DNA of 64,000 bases from Osmia lignaria lignaria (GCF_051020975.1 NC_135036.1:4712001-4776000), one strand, 5' to 3'. Counted from the stretch's first letter, positions 47,920-59,378 are shown. The notes: generated by a model not told the origin, from the letters alone. Numbers and translations: made by a program.

Positions 47920-48276
47920 TAGAGGTATGCGGGTACCCGAGTCTCGGATCAAATCGGGTCGAGCCGAGAACTTGAAAAGTTCGTTTAGCATATAAATTTA
48001 TTCGGGTACCCGAATATCGACACGGGTACCCGAATATTAACTCCGGAACTGAACTCAACCCGAGACTGGAAATTCAATCCGGGAGCCAACACTGCATTCG
48101 GAGCATGATTTTTCAGACTTAGGTACCTTAAATTATTAAGTTTGAAAGTGTTTTCATATGTTATCATGTATAATTAAAAGTAATCGAGTTTTGAATCTAG
48201 AGTCAAGTTAGGGTCTAGAAATCACGGGTACCCGAATAAATTTATGTAGTAGACAAGCTTTCAGGGCGCACTCCTA
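47920..48276. mobile_element. hAT-like element of the GGGTACCCGA family with TSD
   Basis: Left end TAGAGGTATGCGGGTACCCG; right end, reverse-complemented, TAGGAGTGCGCCCTG. The flanking 8-mers are AGTCCTAC (47912-47919) and ATTCCTAC (48277-48284), 7 of 8. Interior GGGTACCCGA palindromes lie near 47931, 48004, 48023 and 48228. Shared internal sequence with 6420-6800 shows the two are copies of one element. No transposase. Confidence 0.75.
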
Positions 48277-48284
48277 ATTCCTAC

Positions 48285-50384
48285 TTTTGTTCATATATCA
48301 TACATCTTGATATCAAAATTGAAAATTGATAATCTTCTACCCTTTCTCCTCTCATTATTAAATTACTCTAAAAAATTGGATCTTTCTTCTTTGAAGAAGA
48401 ACAAAGAATTTTCTTTTTGATTCAGTTCCAGAATCACCAACATACACCTGTATTTATAGTTTTCAAGAAGTACAGAATGCATAATTATTGATCTGTCATT
48501 TGATGGGAAAAATATAAAACAAGGCTAGGAAGTACACCACTGCTTTCCAGTCTTCCTTTGATCAACGTAATGCCGTGGGTTACCTTTTGCCAATTGTTTC
48601 AGAAGCTCTGTCGTTCTCTTCTTCCGGTCAGTAACTGACTTGAAACGAATTCCCTTGAGAACAGACTTGACTGCAGGCGAAAGATTGAAGTCACGTGCAG
48701 TCATATTTGCTGAGTAAGAAGAGTATTTCAGGCAGCCATTTTGTTCAATTTTGTCAGAAATTTCAAATTGACACGTGGCTCGATCTTCGAACTAATCAAT
48801 TTTCCAACACACCAAAAGAACAGGTGTAAGAAAATGTGACATTTAAAGAACGTTACACGTCTTATGTTTCATATATCATTTGTTATTTTGTCAGATACAA
48901 TAATTAGCTGTTCTTTTTTTACTAGTTGTATGTTAATTATTTTCTGAAAGAATGTAAAAAGTTATCATGGGTTTGTTTTCAAATTATTTCGTGGAATGGA
49001 AAAGTAAAATGCAGTGATGTCAACTTAATCCGCACTGAAACAGGTGCATCCATTATAGTAAAATTAACCTAATAATACTTAAGGATTAGCAGAAGTAACG
49101 ACCGAATTAATTTTGGGGACCTCATTCGAGAAAACTGAGAATCTTTGGACGATCCTTGGCTTCTCTGCACAGAGAGAAGCACGTTAACATAGAAATTGCT
49201 CAAAAGCGATTTCGTAGTTCAAGGATTTTGAGGCGAAGAAGCTATATTTTCTCATGATTCCTTTTTTAAAATATTCTTTATACAATTACCCAGGGTCGTA
49301 CAGAGCCTGATTTTGCAATTTGGCATTTAAAACCTTATAAAAAATGTTATTATAGACAAAATGTCTCACATCTTTTCCTAAAAAACGCTCTGTACGTCGA
49401 TCGGTATACTCTTCCCCAAAATGAATATCATAATTATGAGAAGTTTCTCCTGAAATTGTGTCTGAAAAATGTGAATTACTTTTTCATATTTCATTTCTAT
49501 TCCGCCAAAGGTGCTACTTTCACTCTCATTGATTCTTAATGTAATAAATAAAACAATGGTCACAAATGGTACGTTTACCCCAAGTATTATACAGTTATTT
49601 AACGTCTAAAAATTTCATTTTTAAAATTAAATTTTAAAGGACACGTAGTGAAAAAGATGCGACAGACAGTCGATTTCGTTTCGCCTGTGATCCACTTAGT
49701 GAAGAAACACAGCGGTTTGTGGAGGATCCTTGAAGGATCTTGCCACCCGCACGCGGATCACGCAACAAAAAAGGTGAACTATTAAGTCGGGTCGGGCGAA
49801 AAGTAAGTTGGATGTGATCGTGGGTCGAGAAACCGAGTCAAGCTGGGAGGTCCTGGTTTTCGTACCTTCAACCTCCTCACGGCTTGAATCATCTTCTTTC
49901 AGCTTCGGGGACGTCATTCAATTAAACGCCTTCCCTTTGCAGATGTCGACCTCTTGATTGTTTGTTCAAAAATATTTCAGATGCTTTTTTGTTTTGATTC
50001 TTATCTGACATTTGCTGTTGTTCTTATACAATATTAAGGAAGTATTCCAATGTAGATTAATTGAAAGTATATTTATATAAGTTTAAAATAACATAAATTT
50101 TTGTAAAATATTTTATTAAAAATTATAGGGATTATCTTATCAAATAGGTGCATTTTTAAAACAATTTAAATTTTATTATATGTCGTCTTTTAATATAACA
50201 TCAAATCTATTTTCTTGTATTCATATTTAATTTATTTATAGTCAAAATAACTAGAAATTGTTCTTTATTTTTAAATATAATGAAAGAAATACAAGTTTTG
50301 TGATTCTTACAACAATAATGCTATGGTTTTTTGAATTTAAATTTACTTACTAGAAACACATGATTGAGTAAGCTTTTAAATTTC
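48285..50384. other. Unassigned sequence with small GC-richer part
   Basis: AT-rich for the most part. Positions 49660-49950 are GC-richer with overlapping unrecognised ORFs. No gene. Confidence 0.4.
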
Positions 50385-50508
50385 AAAGTTCTCATTTAGA
50401 GGGGGAAGGGAGATAGAAGTGTATGATGATATAAGAGCGGTACTAGTACGTTTGAAAATCCATATAAAGGTCATATCGTTTACGTGGTAATATAACGAGA
50501 GTTTACTG
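50385..50508. mobile_element. Fragment of TA-type MITE, TCGTTATATTGC family
   Basis: The right end, reverse-complemented, is CAGTAAACTCTCGTTATATT, followed by TA at 50509-50510. It matches the 46194 copy back to the GAGGGGGAAGGGAGAT block near 50399. The left TIR is missing. Confidence 0.55.
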
Positions 50509-50524
50509 TATGTGTACTCGCAAT

Positions 50525-50890
50525 TAAATTAGTCCCCCCCCCCATGAAAATGGCGATCTCACCTTAGGCTTCCCTGGATTCCCATCCCTTCTCATTGGTC
50601 GTCCTAATGAGAATGACGATGTAGTGGAGGAGGCCCCATATATATATATATAAAGGTCTGTAACCCCCCACCACTTGCGTGTCAACATTTACGCGGAAAA
50701 TTTGAATGAATATTTACTTTTTATTCGTATTTTTCAGTTATACACTACATTTTATAGTATTTAATAATTAAAAATCATATTATTTTGTTTCTAAATCATT
50801 TTAAATTATAATTTCATGAAAATTATGATTTTAAGAAGTCCTATTTCCCCTATATCGCCATTTTCAATAGGGAAGCTTGATCTAACAGCG
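50525..50890. repeat. Dispersed repeat, copy 2
   Basis: A 10-C run is followed by ATGAAAATGGCGAT, then CCCATATATATATA, CCCCCCACCACTTGCGTGTC, ACGCGGAAAATTTGAATG and an AT-rich tail ending AAGAAGTCCTATTTCCCC. The copy at 63520 has the same blocks in the same order over more than 300 bp. Ends and class are not defined. Confidence 0.65.
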
Positions 50891-52028
50891 AGTATACATA
50901 CGTAAACGAGTCAATCATACATAATTGTTCAGAAGTCCCCTATCGACATTTCTATCGACGTTCCTTAATTTATATTCCTTAACAATAGCTCGAGCATTTC
51001 CATTACTGAAACCATAAACGAAACATTCACGCCATATCGATAGAAAGTTATCCAACTTGCTAACACTTACTGGTATTAGTAGAAGGTATATTCCTTATCT
51101 ATCAAGGGTATTTCAAATTTCTGGGAATTGCAAACTGGCGATAGAGTGTTGGGTTGATGACTGATGCTATCGTGTATAAATTACTAACACGTTTCCCTAA
51201 CGATGTCAGTGAATGTTGGTCGCTATTATTCAACCTTCTATGTATCTAAGAATACATAAAACAACTTAAGTCAGCACAAATGGAAACCAAAAAAAGACAT
51301 CAAAAGAAAAATTAAATTATATTTTCAATTCTTAATCTGACAGTAAAATAGAGCAAAGAAGTGCTTGATCATTTCTCTTTCTTTTTTTTTTTTAATAAAC
51401 AATTACGTAAAGGGGGTTTCTTAAGCAAAAGTAATGATTTTGAAAAATTAGTAGGTATAGCAAAGTAATAAATAGCCAAGTTATTGTTTTACTGTTATTT
51501 ATCAACGTTGCTTATAGGGTGATTGAGACAATGAACAGTATTTCTACATAATTTTTAATTATAAAAACGTTCTAAATTGGTGGAGTAAAAAGATTCTCCA
51601 AAAAAATCTTAAGAAATTAATTTTCTGTAGCAATTGTATATAATTCAATAGAAACTATATCTAAAGAATGCAATGCGATATAGAAAAAATGAGTGAAATA
51701 GAAAAATTAGAGTACAGTTGCTAGAACTACTCCTAGAAATTAAACTTTAAGACGAAACTCATCGAAGAGCAGCATGACCGTGTGAAATTTTCCTTGAAAC
51801 TTAAAAAGACATTGTTAGAAACTTCAGCTTTTGAAAACATCCATGGTGGAGATCCTCCGAGTTCAATTGCGTGTTTTAAAAAAAGTATAATCTCAATTAA
51901 AAATGATGAAGGACTTATTATAATAAGTTTTCAATTTCCAAAGTCGGTAAGAAAATTATCGAATTTCTCAGATTCATTATTAAAGAGGTTTTATTATTAA
52001 ATTAAACATATACTGACGTGTTTTACTC
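50891..52028. other. AT-rich stretch, no gene seen
   Basis: AT-rich without recognised features. A GGGTGATTGAGACAATGAAC motif at 51518 may be the edge of an unrecognised repeat. Confidence 0.4.
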
Positions 52029-52090
52029 ATTATCAGGACCGGATTAAGATTTCTGGAGCCCGGGGCTATCAAACCTTCGAGAGCCTTTGA
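52029..52090. mobile_element. Solitary end of the GAATTTT-type family
   Basis: CAGGACCGGATTAAGATTTC followed by TGGAGCCCGGGGCTATC matches the left end of the 21168 element. No interior array or right end follows. Confidence 0.4.
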
Positions 52091-52439
52091 TTGATAAACT
52101 TGATTAAAAAATTGAAATGTATTTCAAGTAAAATTAAATAATTAAATAAAACGAGCCAACAGTAGAACAAAATCTTAAAAAAGCTAGAAGGAATACAAAA
52201 ATTCAGACAATTATTTGAATTTATCTACGATTATTTTAAACCTCGTGCACCGCTCAGGTCAAATTGACCCAAAATAAGAATTCTATATTTAAATAATTTT
52301 TAATATTCCTAGCATAGCAAAGTATAACAAAAATGTAAAGAAAGTTCATTTAGAATAATCTTGTCTCCCTGTTTCAGGTATCATTTTATTAAACCTAAGA
52401 AGATTCACTTTAGAAATTTCCAATGTTCAAACACCTTTT

Positions 52440-53060
52440 TAGTTCTTTATTTCCAGAGCTAACCGATCGGTTTGAAAATCGATGCGTTTCCAAAGCGAGG
52501 TCAAAATGGTATCCGCGATCGCGATCATGAGATCACAGTCTGACCGAACGGAGCCATTTTTAGCGATCAGTGAAATCAGTTTGAAAACGTCGATTCCCTG
52601 CGACTTTCCCGATTCGGGGATTCCGCTTGTCCGTGGAATCTCTCTGTTTCCTTGACGATCGTGGGAGGATCCGGTCCAGTGGGCACGTCTCGTTTCGCCC
52701 AACGATTCACGAACAAGAGAAAGACGAGGCAGCCGGTGAAACCTATTGCTAAGATAGGCCGAGGTAATCGGTACGTATCGGCGGTCTTTTATGCGGCTTG
52801 TTATTTTATCTTGAGCGTCGCGGTCGTTAATTTGTGGTCACCGCCACAAGTCGGACCAACCTGAAGCTCTACCGCACCGCAATTTTATTCGGCAACCCTC
52901 GTCTTGTTTACTCTGGCCCCTGGTATCCCCCCCCCCCCGAACGTCTCATTTTCTTTCTGCGACCAAGAAAATTAACCCTCCATCGAGGAGAATTTTCTTT
53001 CCTCCAGGTAAACTACTAGCTCGACCCGGTTGTCAGCATCTGCGTCTTTTTCCTTTCCTC
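52440..53060. other. GC-rich island
   Basis: GC-rich, with a 12-C run at 52927-52938. ORFs on both strands have no recognisable domain. AT-rich sequence lies on both sides. Candidate regulatory or untranslated sequence. Confidence 0.3.
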
Positions 53061-53267
53061 TTCTCGAACGTTTCGATACGCTGCGTTTAGGTCAACTTTC
53101 CTCGTTTGAAGTCTTAATTAATTTGAAATGTTTGTGGTACGTGTGAATTGGAGGGATGTTTGTTTCTGTACAAGTTCTGTGTCCTAATTACTCGTTACTT
53201 CGAAGGTAATTTAACATTTATTTTTGGAGTCATAAGAAATTCATCATAGAATATTAAGGAATATAGG

Positions 53268-53617
53268 TGAATTTTACTTTGTAGCACACAAAAGTATTGA
53301 CTTCTTTTTATAGTTTTTGATGGTATTAGAGGAATATAAATTTAACTTTAGGAACCTATCTATTAAAAAGTTATACCTATGTAAAACTGACACTTTGAGG
53401 TTAATTTGACGCCATATTGACTTCTATCTATAGTGTGATTGGTCCGCGGAAACGAGTATTAAAATGGCGTCAGAAGACTAACCTAACTCAATACGTGCCA
53501 AGCACGTCTAAGGATAGAATTGAAACTTGTATTCTTGAATTTTTCTCGTCAAATACTATTACAATATATACATATATAAAAAGGTCAATAGTTTTATGTG
53601 CCCTAAAGTAAAGTTCA
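53268..53617. mobile_element. Foldback-type repeat, two outer ends preserved
   Basis: The left end, GTGAATTTTACTTTGTAGCA, and the right end (reverse-complemented), CTGAACTTTACTTTAGGGCA, define the outer termini of this family. Inside are GACGCCATATTGACTTCTAT and, close by, GGTCCGCGGAAACGAGTAT with AAAATGGCGTC. Compared with the 43240 copy, part of the middle is missing, so the central block is joined directly to the left arm. Confidence 0.6.
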
Positions 53618-53639
53618 GTTTGAAATATTATTATACAGA

Positions 53640-53949
53640 AGTAGAGAAAAATTTTAGAATTTCAGAATATTACAATTTTAAAAATCTTAGGATCTTAAAA
53701 TTTAGAAATTTCAGAATTTTAGAATATCAAAATGTAGAAATCTTTGAACCTTAAAATTTAGAAATTTTAGAATATCAAAATTTAGAAATCTTAGAATTTT
53801 AGAATCTGAAAATTTTGAAATTTTAGAATCTTTGAATTCTGAAATTTTAAAATTTTGGAAATTTAGAATTTTAGAATAATGAAGAGCCTTGTCCACATTG
53901 TTGAGGGGCCGGATCAACCCTGGCCCCTACCTACATAGTTTCGCCAACG
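53640..53949. mobile_element. GAATTTT-family MITE, left end missing
   Basis: A run of AATTTTAGAATATCAAAAT motifs from 53645 to 53880 leads into the conserved GGGGCCGGATCAACCCTGGC block and the right end CATAGTTTCGCCAACG. The left end abuts the foldback element ending at 53617 and is not recognisable. Confidence 0.5.
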
Positions 53950-54705
53950 AATCTCTTTCTATATATACTACAATAAAACGCATCGAATCCCACATACAGT
54001 GTACCCGCACCTTAGCATTCCCTGCAATCCAGCTTCTCAGCTCTCACAGCCTAAGACAAAGGAATTCGATAACGGTTTACAGCGTGCGATTAAAAGCAGC
54101 TGACATTGTATACTCGTCGTTCTAAAAGCAATAAAGGATCGCGATACAAAGTGTAAGAAGGTACGAAGTACGTCCATAGGTAGATGCATATCGGCGAAGG
54201 AACGCACGCTGTCCAATGAACGAGAATGCCAAGTAGAGAAGGTGGTTTGATAGCCTTCGTAGCGGCATCCTGGGATCGCAGGATCACCACTCGTATTCTC
54301 GATACTCCACACGGTGTTTGTAACACCATCGTGGTGGCGTTACAGTTATGGCCCTGTAAAAGTACCTCGAATAGCGTCCCATTCTTTGTCTACGAAAAGG
54401 GGGAAAAAATAGGGGATGCGATGGAACAACACCGAACGTTACATGCTTTTCTTTCACGACCACAGTCAAACCTCGTAATTCTCAATGCTTTCTTCTTTAA
54501 CGAAGTCGTTTCTCTTTCTGTGCTCTTCTGTTCTTAACGGATCCTGTATCCTGAAATTGACGATAGTTCCTATGGGTACACCACAGTAGTATCAACGTTT
54601 TTATTTCGTTTAGACATAATGTGTATTAAATTGACTGTTCAAGAAGGAGAAAAAGAAAGAGGTATGTTGGTTAGATTTTATAACTGACAATGAGTAAATT
54701 TTTAT
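53950..54705. other. GC-richer interval, no gene recognised
   Basis: Overlapping ORFs on both strands between 54000 and 54540 include one of 103 codons from a true ATG (54226). I recognise no domain, and both strands are equally open. Regulatory or transcribed function is possible but unsupported. Confidence 0.25.
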
Positions 54706-55300
54706 TGTTGGTTGAACTTTACTTTGGGGCACACAAAATTATCTTTTTGTATACCTTCATATATTTATAGTATTTGATGAGAAAAATTCAATAATACAAG
54801 GTTTAATTTCAAGAATTCATTAGGGTAGGTTATTTTAACGCCATATTGCCTTCTATTCATAATTTGTTCAATGAACGAACGATGCCTATAAGTAGATGGC
54901 GCTCGTTTTGGCGAAATAACTGTGGCTTTGCATGTGTTAGGTTAGGTTCGGTTTTTCGACGCCATTTTAAGTCTCATTTCTGCAAACCAATCAGATTACA
55001 GATACAAGTCAGTATGGCGTCAAACTAACCTCAAAAGTACTGTCCACCGGTCACAAGAAGTCCCATGAGAATAACGCAGTCTGATTGGCCGCGCCCCACC
55101 TCAGCTCTCACGTGACGTCAGTCGATGCGGTCACATCTACTAATCAAGCTTGTGTAAAACTAGGGTGTCAGTCGATATGTGCGTAGTACCTCCTCTTGCC
55201 CCTCTGCCGTCCCATGAGACTTCTTGTCATCGGTGAACAGTAGTTATGCTAAAGACGTTCAGTTTTTCATAAGTACGCATAACTAGCCCTATCCAACTCT
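54706..55300. mobile_element. Foldback-type repeat interrupted by a TA MITE
   Basis: The left outer end, TTGAACTTTACTTTGGGGCA (54712), matches the 53268 copy. The left arm carries AACGCCATATTGCCTTCTAT, the right arm GTATGGCGTCAAACTAACCT, with GTGTTAGGTTAGG between. After AACCTCAAAAGTA the element is split by the insertion 55040-55240 and resumes at GTTATGCTAAAGACGTTCAG, which aligns with the uninterrupted copies at 13585 and 43240. The right outer end is not recognisable. Confidence 0.65.
55040..55240. mobile_element. TA-flanked MITE nested in a foldback element
   Basis: Left TIR CTGTCCACCGGTCACAAGAA; right TIR, reverse-complemented, CTGTTCACCGATGACAAGAA. TA lies at 55038-55039 and 55241-55242. 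It is 201 bp and belongs to the same family as 17178-17390, with blocks such as GATATGTGCGTAGTACC shared. The host element continues in register on both sides once this piece and one TA are removed, which proves it is a discrete insertion younger than the host. Confidence 0.88.
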
Positions 55301-55453
55301 TCTATATTGCCCGTATATTAAGGTGATCCTTATTATCTCCAAAAAATCCCAGATGATGTTATTATGGCGTTAGCCACTTGAGTACAATGAGTTGCGTTGA
55401 TTCTGTCGCGGCATCTAACATATATTCACGCCGAGGAGGTACTACTATTGTAA

Positions 55454-55674
55454 GCGTCTACTAAGTTGAGACTCGAGGTGTGAAACGCTCCGCCTAATCC
55501 TCACCTCGAACCCTCGTCTAGTAGTAGTAGTAGTTTCTACTAGTAGTTGCAACCTAGAGAGTGAATAGCGAGAATGTGTGTGGGTCAACTGTATAAGTGT
55601 GCGTGTCTAAGTCTGGCCCATCTAGCTTCGATCAATTAGACCCAATTCCTTAGGAGTCTCAACTTAGCAGACGC
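55454..55674. mobile_element. Possible MITE with 21-bp inverted arms
   Basis: GCGTCTACTAAGTTGAGACT (55454-55473) is mirrored by AGTCTCAACTTAGCAGACGC (55655-55674); with one more base on each inner side, 20 of 21 positions match. The interior includes AGTAGTAGTAGT and TCACCTCGAACCCTCG blocks. The flanking sequence shows no sure target duplication, so the boundaries and class are uncertain. Confidence 0.6.
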
Positions 55675-57139
55675 GTACAGTACTTACAAGGAGAGGACGC
55701 AATCTTTCTTGAAACTTGTATTTGAAGATGTCCTCTTCAAATTTAATTTGGCAAAGCAGGATAGACTCGTGCCCCAAAATTGCAATTAAAGATTGCACGC
55801 CGTATAAAATGACCTCATTTTTTTTTATGCATTCCGATTAAAATCGAAGAAAGCGGTCATGGCGAAAGTGAGAAATACAAGGAAACTAGATGTGATAGAA
55901 TTAAGAGCAAGATAAGGAAACGGGGACGATCGAAGTGGAGAAAAAATGGGAAGAAACAGCGGGGATTCAAGGAATAAAGGAAGAGGTGGCCAGCGTGAAA
56001 GGGGGAGAAGTGAGGAAGGAAGACTAATTACGTTATTTATAAGCGACGTAGGCGCAACAACGCGTGGCTAGAAGCGGTCAGAAGCGGCGAGCGATGGAAC
56101 TGAAAGCGGATAGCGCCTTGGTTAGTCAACACGCATAAGTAGTCAGCCAGGCTAAAGCTCAGTTAGTTGGCTGCACGCCGTTGAATATGCCGCTTAATGG
56201 AGGCTTGTGGATTATTCTTGGGACGCGACCGAGCTACGCGTCCACCGCCCACCGACTTCTTACCTGTCCTTTCTTACCAGCCTCTTACCACGTACACCTA
56301 AATGACGGCGGATCGGGTAATTGCGTTTATTAAAACGTTACGCGTTCTAGTTCTTGCGTGTACCTCTATGGACAACGTGGCCACTCTACCGTAAGACACC
56401 GTTAAGTCGCTATCGGGACTCTGATTCGCTCAACAGTAGCTTTTCCTTCGTTATAATAACAGGTCATTTCAGAAGTCTTTTTTTTCAAATGAATTCTTTT
56501 CCTTTGTAAACGTACAGTGGATGTAATCGTTAAAGGGATTTCTCACTTTGGTATGGAACAAGTGTTTGGAAAAGAGTTTCTCTTAACCCTTTGCCCTATA
56601 ATATCCGAGTCACATTCGTGATGCAACTTACACTTCAAGTGTGTCAAATTTGGCTGGTACTTTTAGTATGATTGAATTTTAATTATAATTTATAATTATA
56701 ATATATATGTATGACATCTGAATTTTCTTTATTTGTTTTAAAATTCAAGCAATTAATAGTTAGCTCTGATTAACGCAACTATCGGAATAATAATAGGAGT
56801 TAAAGACGTGTTTTCAGGATTTGTGTACTAAATGTATTGGATAGAAATGAATTATTAACATAGAATTAATTAGTGTGTCATTGAATAATCCATTTTTTAA
56901 CGAACTCAGTATTTATTTTTAGCCACGTGGAGTTCTATGGGGAAGTTGGAGGAAACTTGGGAATTCATTAAATCAATAGAACCATCTTACCCTACAGTTA
57001 GATGAGATGACCAATTTACTCACAAATTAGTTTTTAATTTTAACCCTTTGAAGAGGAAGTTTTAATAGTTATGTTATACGCAATTTTTATGAATTTTGGC
57101 AATCAGAATAAGTACAATCGGAGATCTGACTAAATTCTG
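55675..57139. other. Unassigned interval with GC-rich island at 55860-56450
   Basis: A CGTATAAAATGACC near 55801 resembles a TATA box. The plus strand is purine-rich at 55855-56030. Positions 56030-56300 have balanced, non-repetitive GC-rich sequence including a CCGCTTAATGGAGG segment with a homeodomain-type TTAATGG core. A TTAACCCTTTGCCC at 56583 resembles one end of a TTAA MITE without a partner. This is one of the better candidates for conserved regulatory DNA. Confidence 0.25.
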
Positions 57140-57315
57140 AATAAATTCTAGAATTCTAAGATTTAAAAATTTTAAGACTGAAATTCAAAAATTCAAAAAT
57201 TCTATCATTTTAAGACTTTAAAATTCCAAAATTTAAAAATGCTAAGGCTCTAAAATTCTGAAATTAGTAGACTAAAGTTTCAAAAGTCTATAAGATCTCA
57301 TAATCCTGAAATTAA
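57140..57315. repeat. GAATTTT-type motif run without ends
   Basis: Repeats of AAAATTCAAAAATTC and TAAAATTCTGAAATT resemble the interior of the GAATTTT MITE family, but neither terminus is present. Confidence 0.45.
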
Positions 57316-57879
57316 AAAATTCCTTAATAACATAAAAATGGATTTGAAGATCGAAAAACAGATGTGGTTCGTATTCACACCATTTTATGAGTGAAAAAGT
57401 ATCAGTCTTCGATTTCCCTTTAAAAAATTTGATCCTGAAAAACGATAACCGAACATAGTAATTATAGCTCCAGGCATTTTAAACGATAAAAATGAGAAGA
57501 TAATATTCTCGAAAAATAACTCGGATGCGAATAGCCTGTTTGAAGTAGCAAAAATTTTAAGTAATTACGCACGTTCATTACCATTCCATCTAAATGCTAA
57601 TGAAAAAAAATACTTCGTGTTTATTTTACTGATTCGAAGTATACGACAATTTACAATTAGAAATTGAAATTGAAATGTAGAAACAATATAATCAAAACAT
57701 CTACATTTTTACATAGTCTGTTAAAAGAATATTTACTTAGAACTATTTAAGATTATATAACAGGGGTTGAAAAATGAATCCATGGTAAAAATTCACATAT
57801 AGGATAAAATAATTCAACATTTTCTTTTATTTGCATTTTAAGCTGCCATCTAATCTGTTTAAATGTGTATTACTTCTAA

Positions 57880-57937
57880 TCGATGGAGGGGGGAGAGAGG
57901 GGGCGCCCCTATCACCCCTACTGTAGATCCGCCACTG
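57880..57937. mobile_element. Solitary hAT-like end (CAGTGGCGGATC)
   Basis: Reverse-complemented, the sequence begins CAGTGGCGGATCTACAGTAG and runs into GGGGTGATAGGGGCGCCCC. This is a typical hAT-type terminus. No opposite end is seen; the adjoining TTAA element starts three bases later. Confidence 0.4.
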
Positions 57938-57939
57938 TT

Positions 57940-58235
57940 TTAACCCTTTCGCTATTATAGATGATTATAATCATCTAAAGGAAAGAGTTTACATATCAAA
58001 ATAGAAGCAATGAAAATTTTCGTGTATAAATTAAAAATAAAAATACTTACGCTCAAAATATTTCTAATTGCAAATAAAATTTTACGAGAAAAATTATTTT
58101 TCGACCCTGCCAGTGTCAATTGTCACGATATCCTGGTTTCTGCGCCTATGGTGGAAACTCGTTTAAATTTTACAGTATTTTGTGCCTGAAGAATTTTTTT
58201 CTGAGCATCAAAAAATCCAGAGTTGGAAGGGTTAA
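57940..58235. mobile_element. piggyBac-like MITE with near-terminal palindrome
   Basis: It starts TTAACCCTTTCGCTATTATA and ends, reverse-complemented, TTAACCCTTCCAACTCTGG; both TTAA sites are intact. A perfect 18-bp palindrome, AGATGATTATAATCATCT, lies at about 57958-57975, close to the left end. It is 296 bp and non-coding. Confidence 0.65.
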
Positions 58236-59162
58236 ACTTTGTTTTATCTTTTCTCAAATTATTCCTGACTTTTTGTAATTATATATATTTTTTTCGCGAT
58301 ATTTAAAAAAGCGTAACCGATATTACATGTACCGGAGCACATTGCTTCCATATTGCATGCGAATTCTGTGCAATAATCCGACGCGGAGGATCGATTGCAA
58401 GCGAGAAGGGCTTTTCCGATGGAAGAGGTGGTTGAAACTTTTCAAGTGTCCCTCCTCGATACGATTATTAAATATCGGATAATTACACAGTTATGGAAGT
58501 GGGTAGCTATTTCAACGAATGGCTGCATCACCTTCCCTCGCGATTGCAGGCTCGTTTTAATTAAATATCGGATGACAGTTTCGACTTAATTAACATTAAC
58601 TCGCGCGTATCTTAAACTCTTCCCGTTCGATCTACATTTTGCCCATTTATCCCCCGGTCATCTCCTCTTCATCCACCACTTTCTCCTCCCTCGAACTCCT
58701 TTCAAGGACGACGATGGTCTTGACGTTAATTAATGGCGTGCAAATTGAAAGCCACGAGACCTTTAAAGTGTCACTTGACATCGACATCGTCGTCCGCCGC
58801 GGGAATTTACATTTGTATGCATCCCCCCCTCTTTTCCCATCGTACCCCCTCTCGGTCAACCCTTGGATTGTTCCCGTTGAGATTTAGCCAGCGGTTTCAT
58901 CCAATTATGAGGCAAACAAAAATCGATAGGAAGCGGATAATAGTTAGCCAAGAACCGATACTACAGATTAAAGATAAAGCATTGCAAACGTTTATTGGGT
59001 TATTGTAAATAATGTGGCACGATTTAAGAGAAAATTTTTAAAAGCTGTGACTTGTTTAAAAATCAATTTTAACAATCGATGTAATTAATGCATTGAATTT
59101 ATTAGATCAATCAATCAAGAGTACCTGCTCGATAATTTCCTGTTTCTTGGACTTAGAGAAGT
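58236..59162. other. Unassigned interval with GC-richer island
   Basis: Positions 58370-58920 are GC-richer with overlapping ORFs of no known family. Positions 59155-59162 are the left copy of the next element's target duplication. Confidence 0.3.
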
Positions 59163-59378
59163 CATTGGCGTAATTAGAATTCTTTACGAAGGTGAGCTAG
59201 GGTGGATTTTTAAAAATTAAAAAATTCTGGAATCTTTTAATTTTGAAATTCTGAAATTTTAAAAATCTAGAATTTTAAAATAATGAGAGGCTGGTTCATA
59301 TTTTTGGGAAAGCTAATCCACATTTAGTCGGGGGTGGGGGTGCAGGCCACCCTTGGGCCCTACCTAATTACGCCAGTG
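59163..59378. mobile_element. GAATTTT-family hAT-like MITE, defining copy
   Basis: Left TIR CATTGGCGTAATTAG; right TIR, reverse-complemented, CACTGGCGTAATTAG, 14 of 15 matching. The flanking 8-mers are AGAGAAGT (59155-59162) and AGAGAGGT (59379-59386), 7 of 8. The interior has a short GAATCTTTTAATTTTGAAAT run and then a GC-rich block, GGGTGCAGGCCACCC. It is 216 bp. It supplies the ends for the whole family and shows 8-bp hAT-type target duplication. Confidence 0.8.

Noticed and set aside
54226..54537. 103-codon ORF from a true ATG
   Set aside because: No recognisable domain, overlapping open frames on the other strand, and no splice or promoter context.
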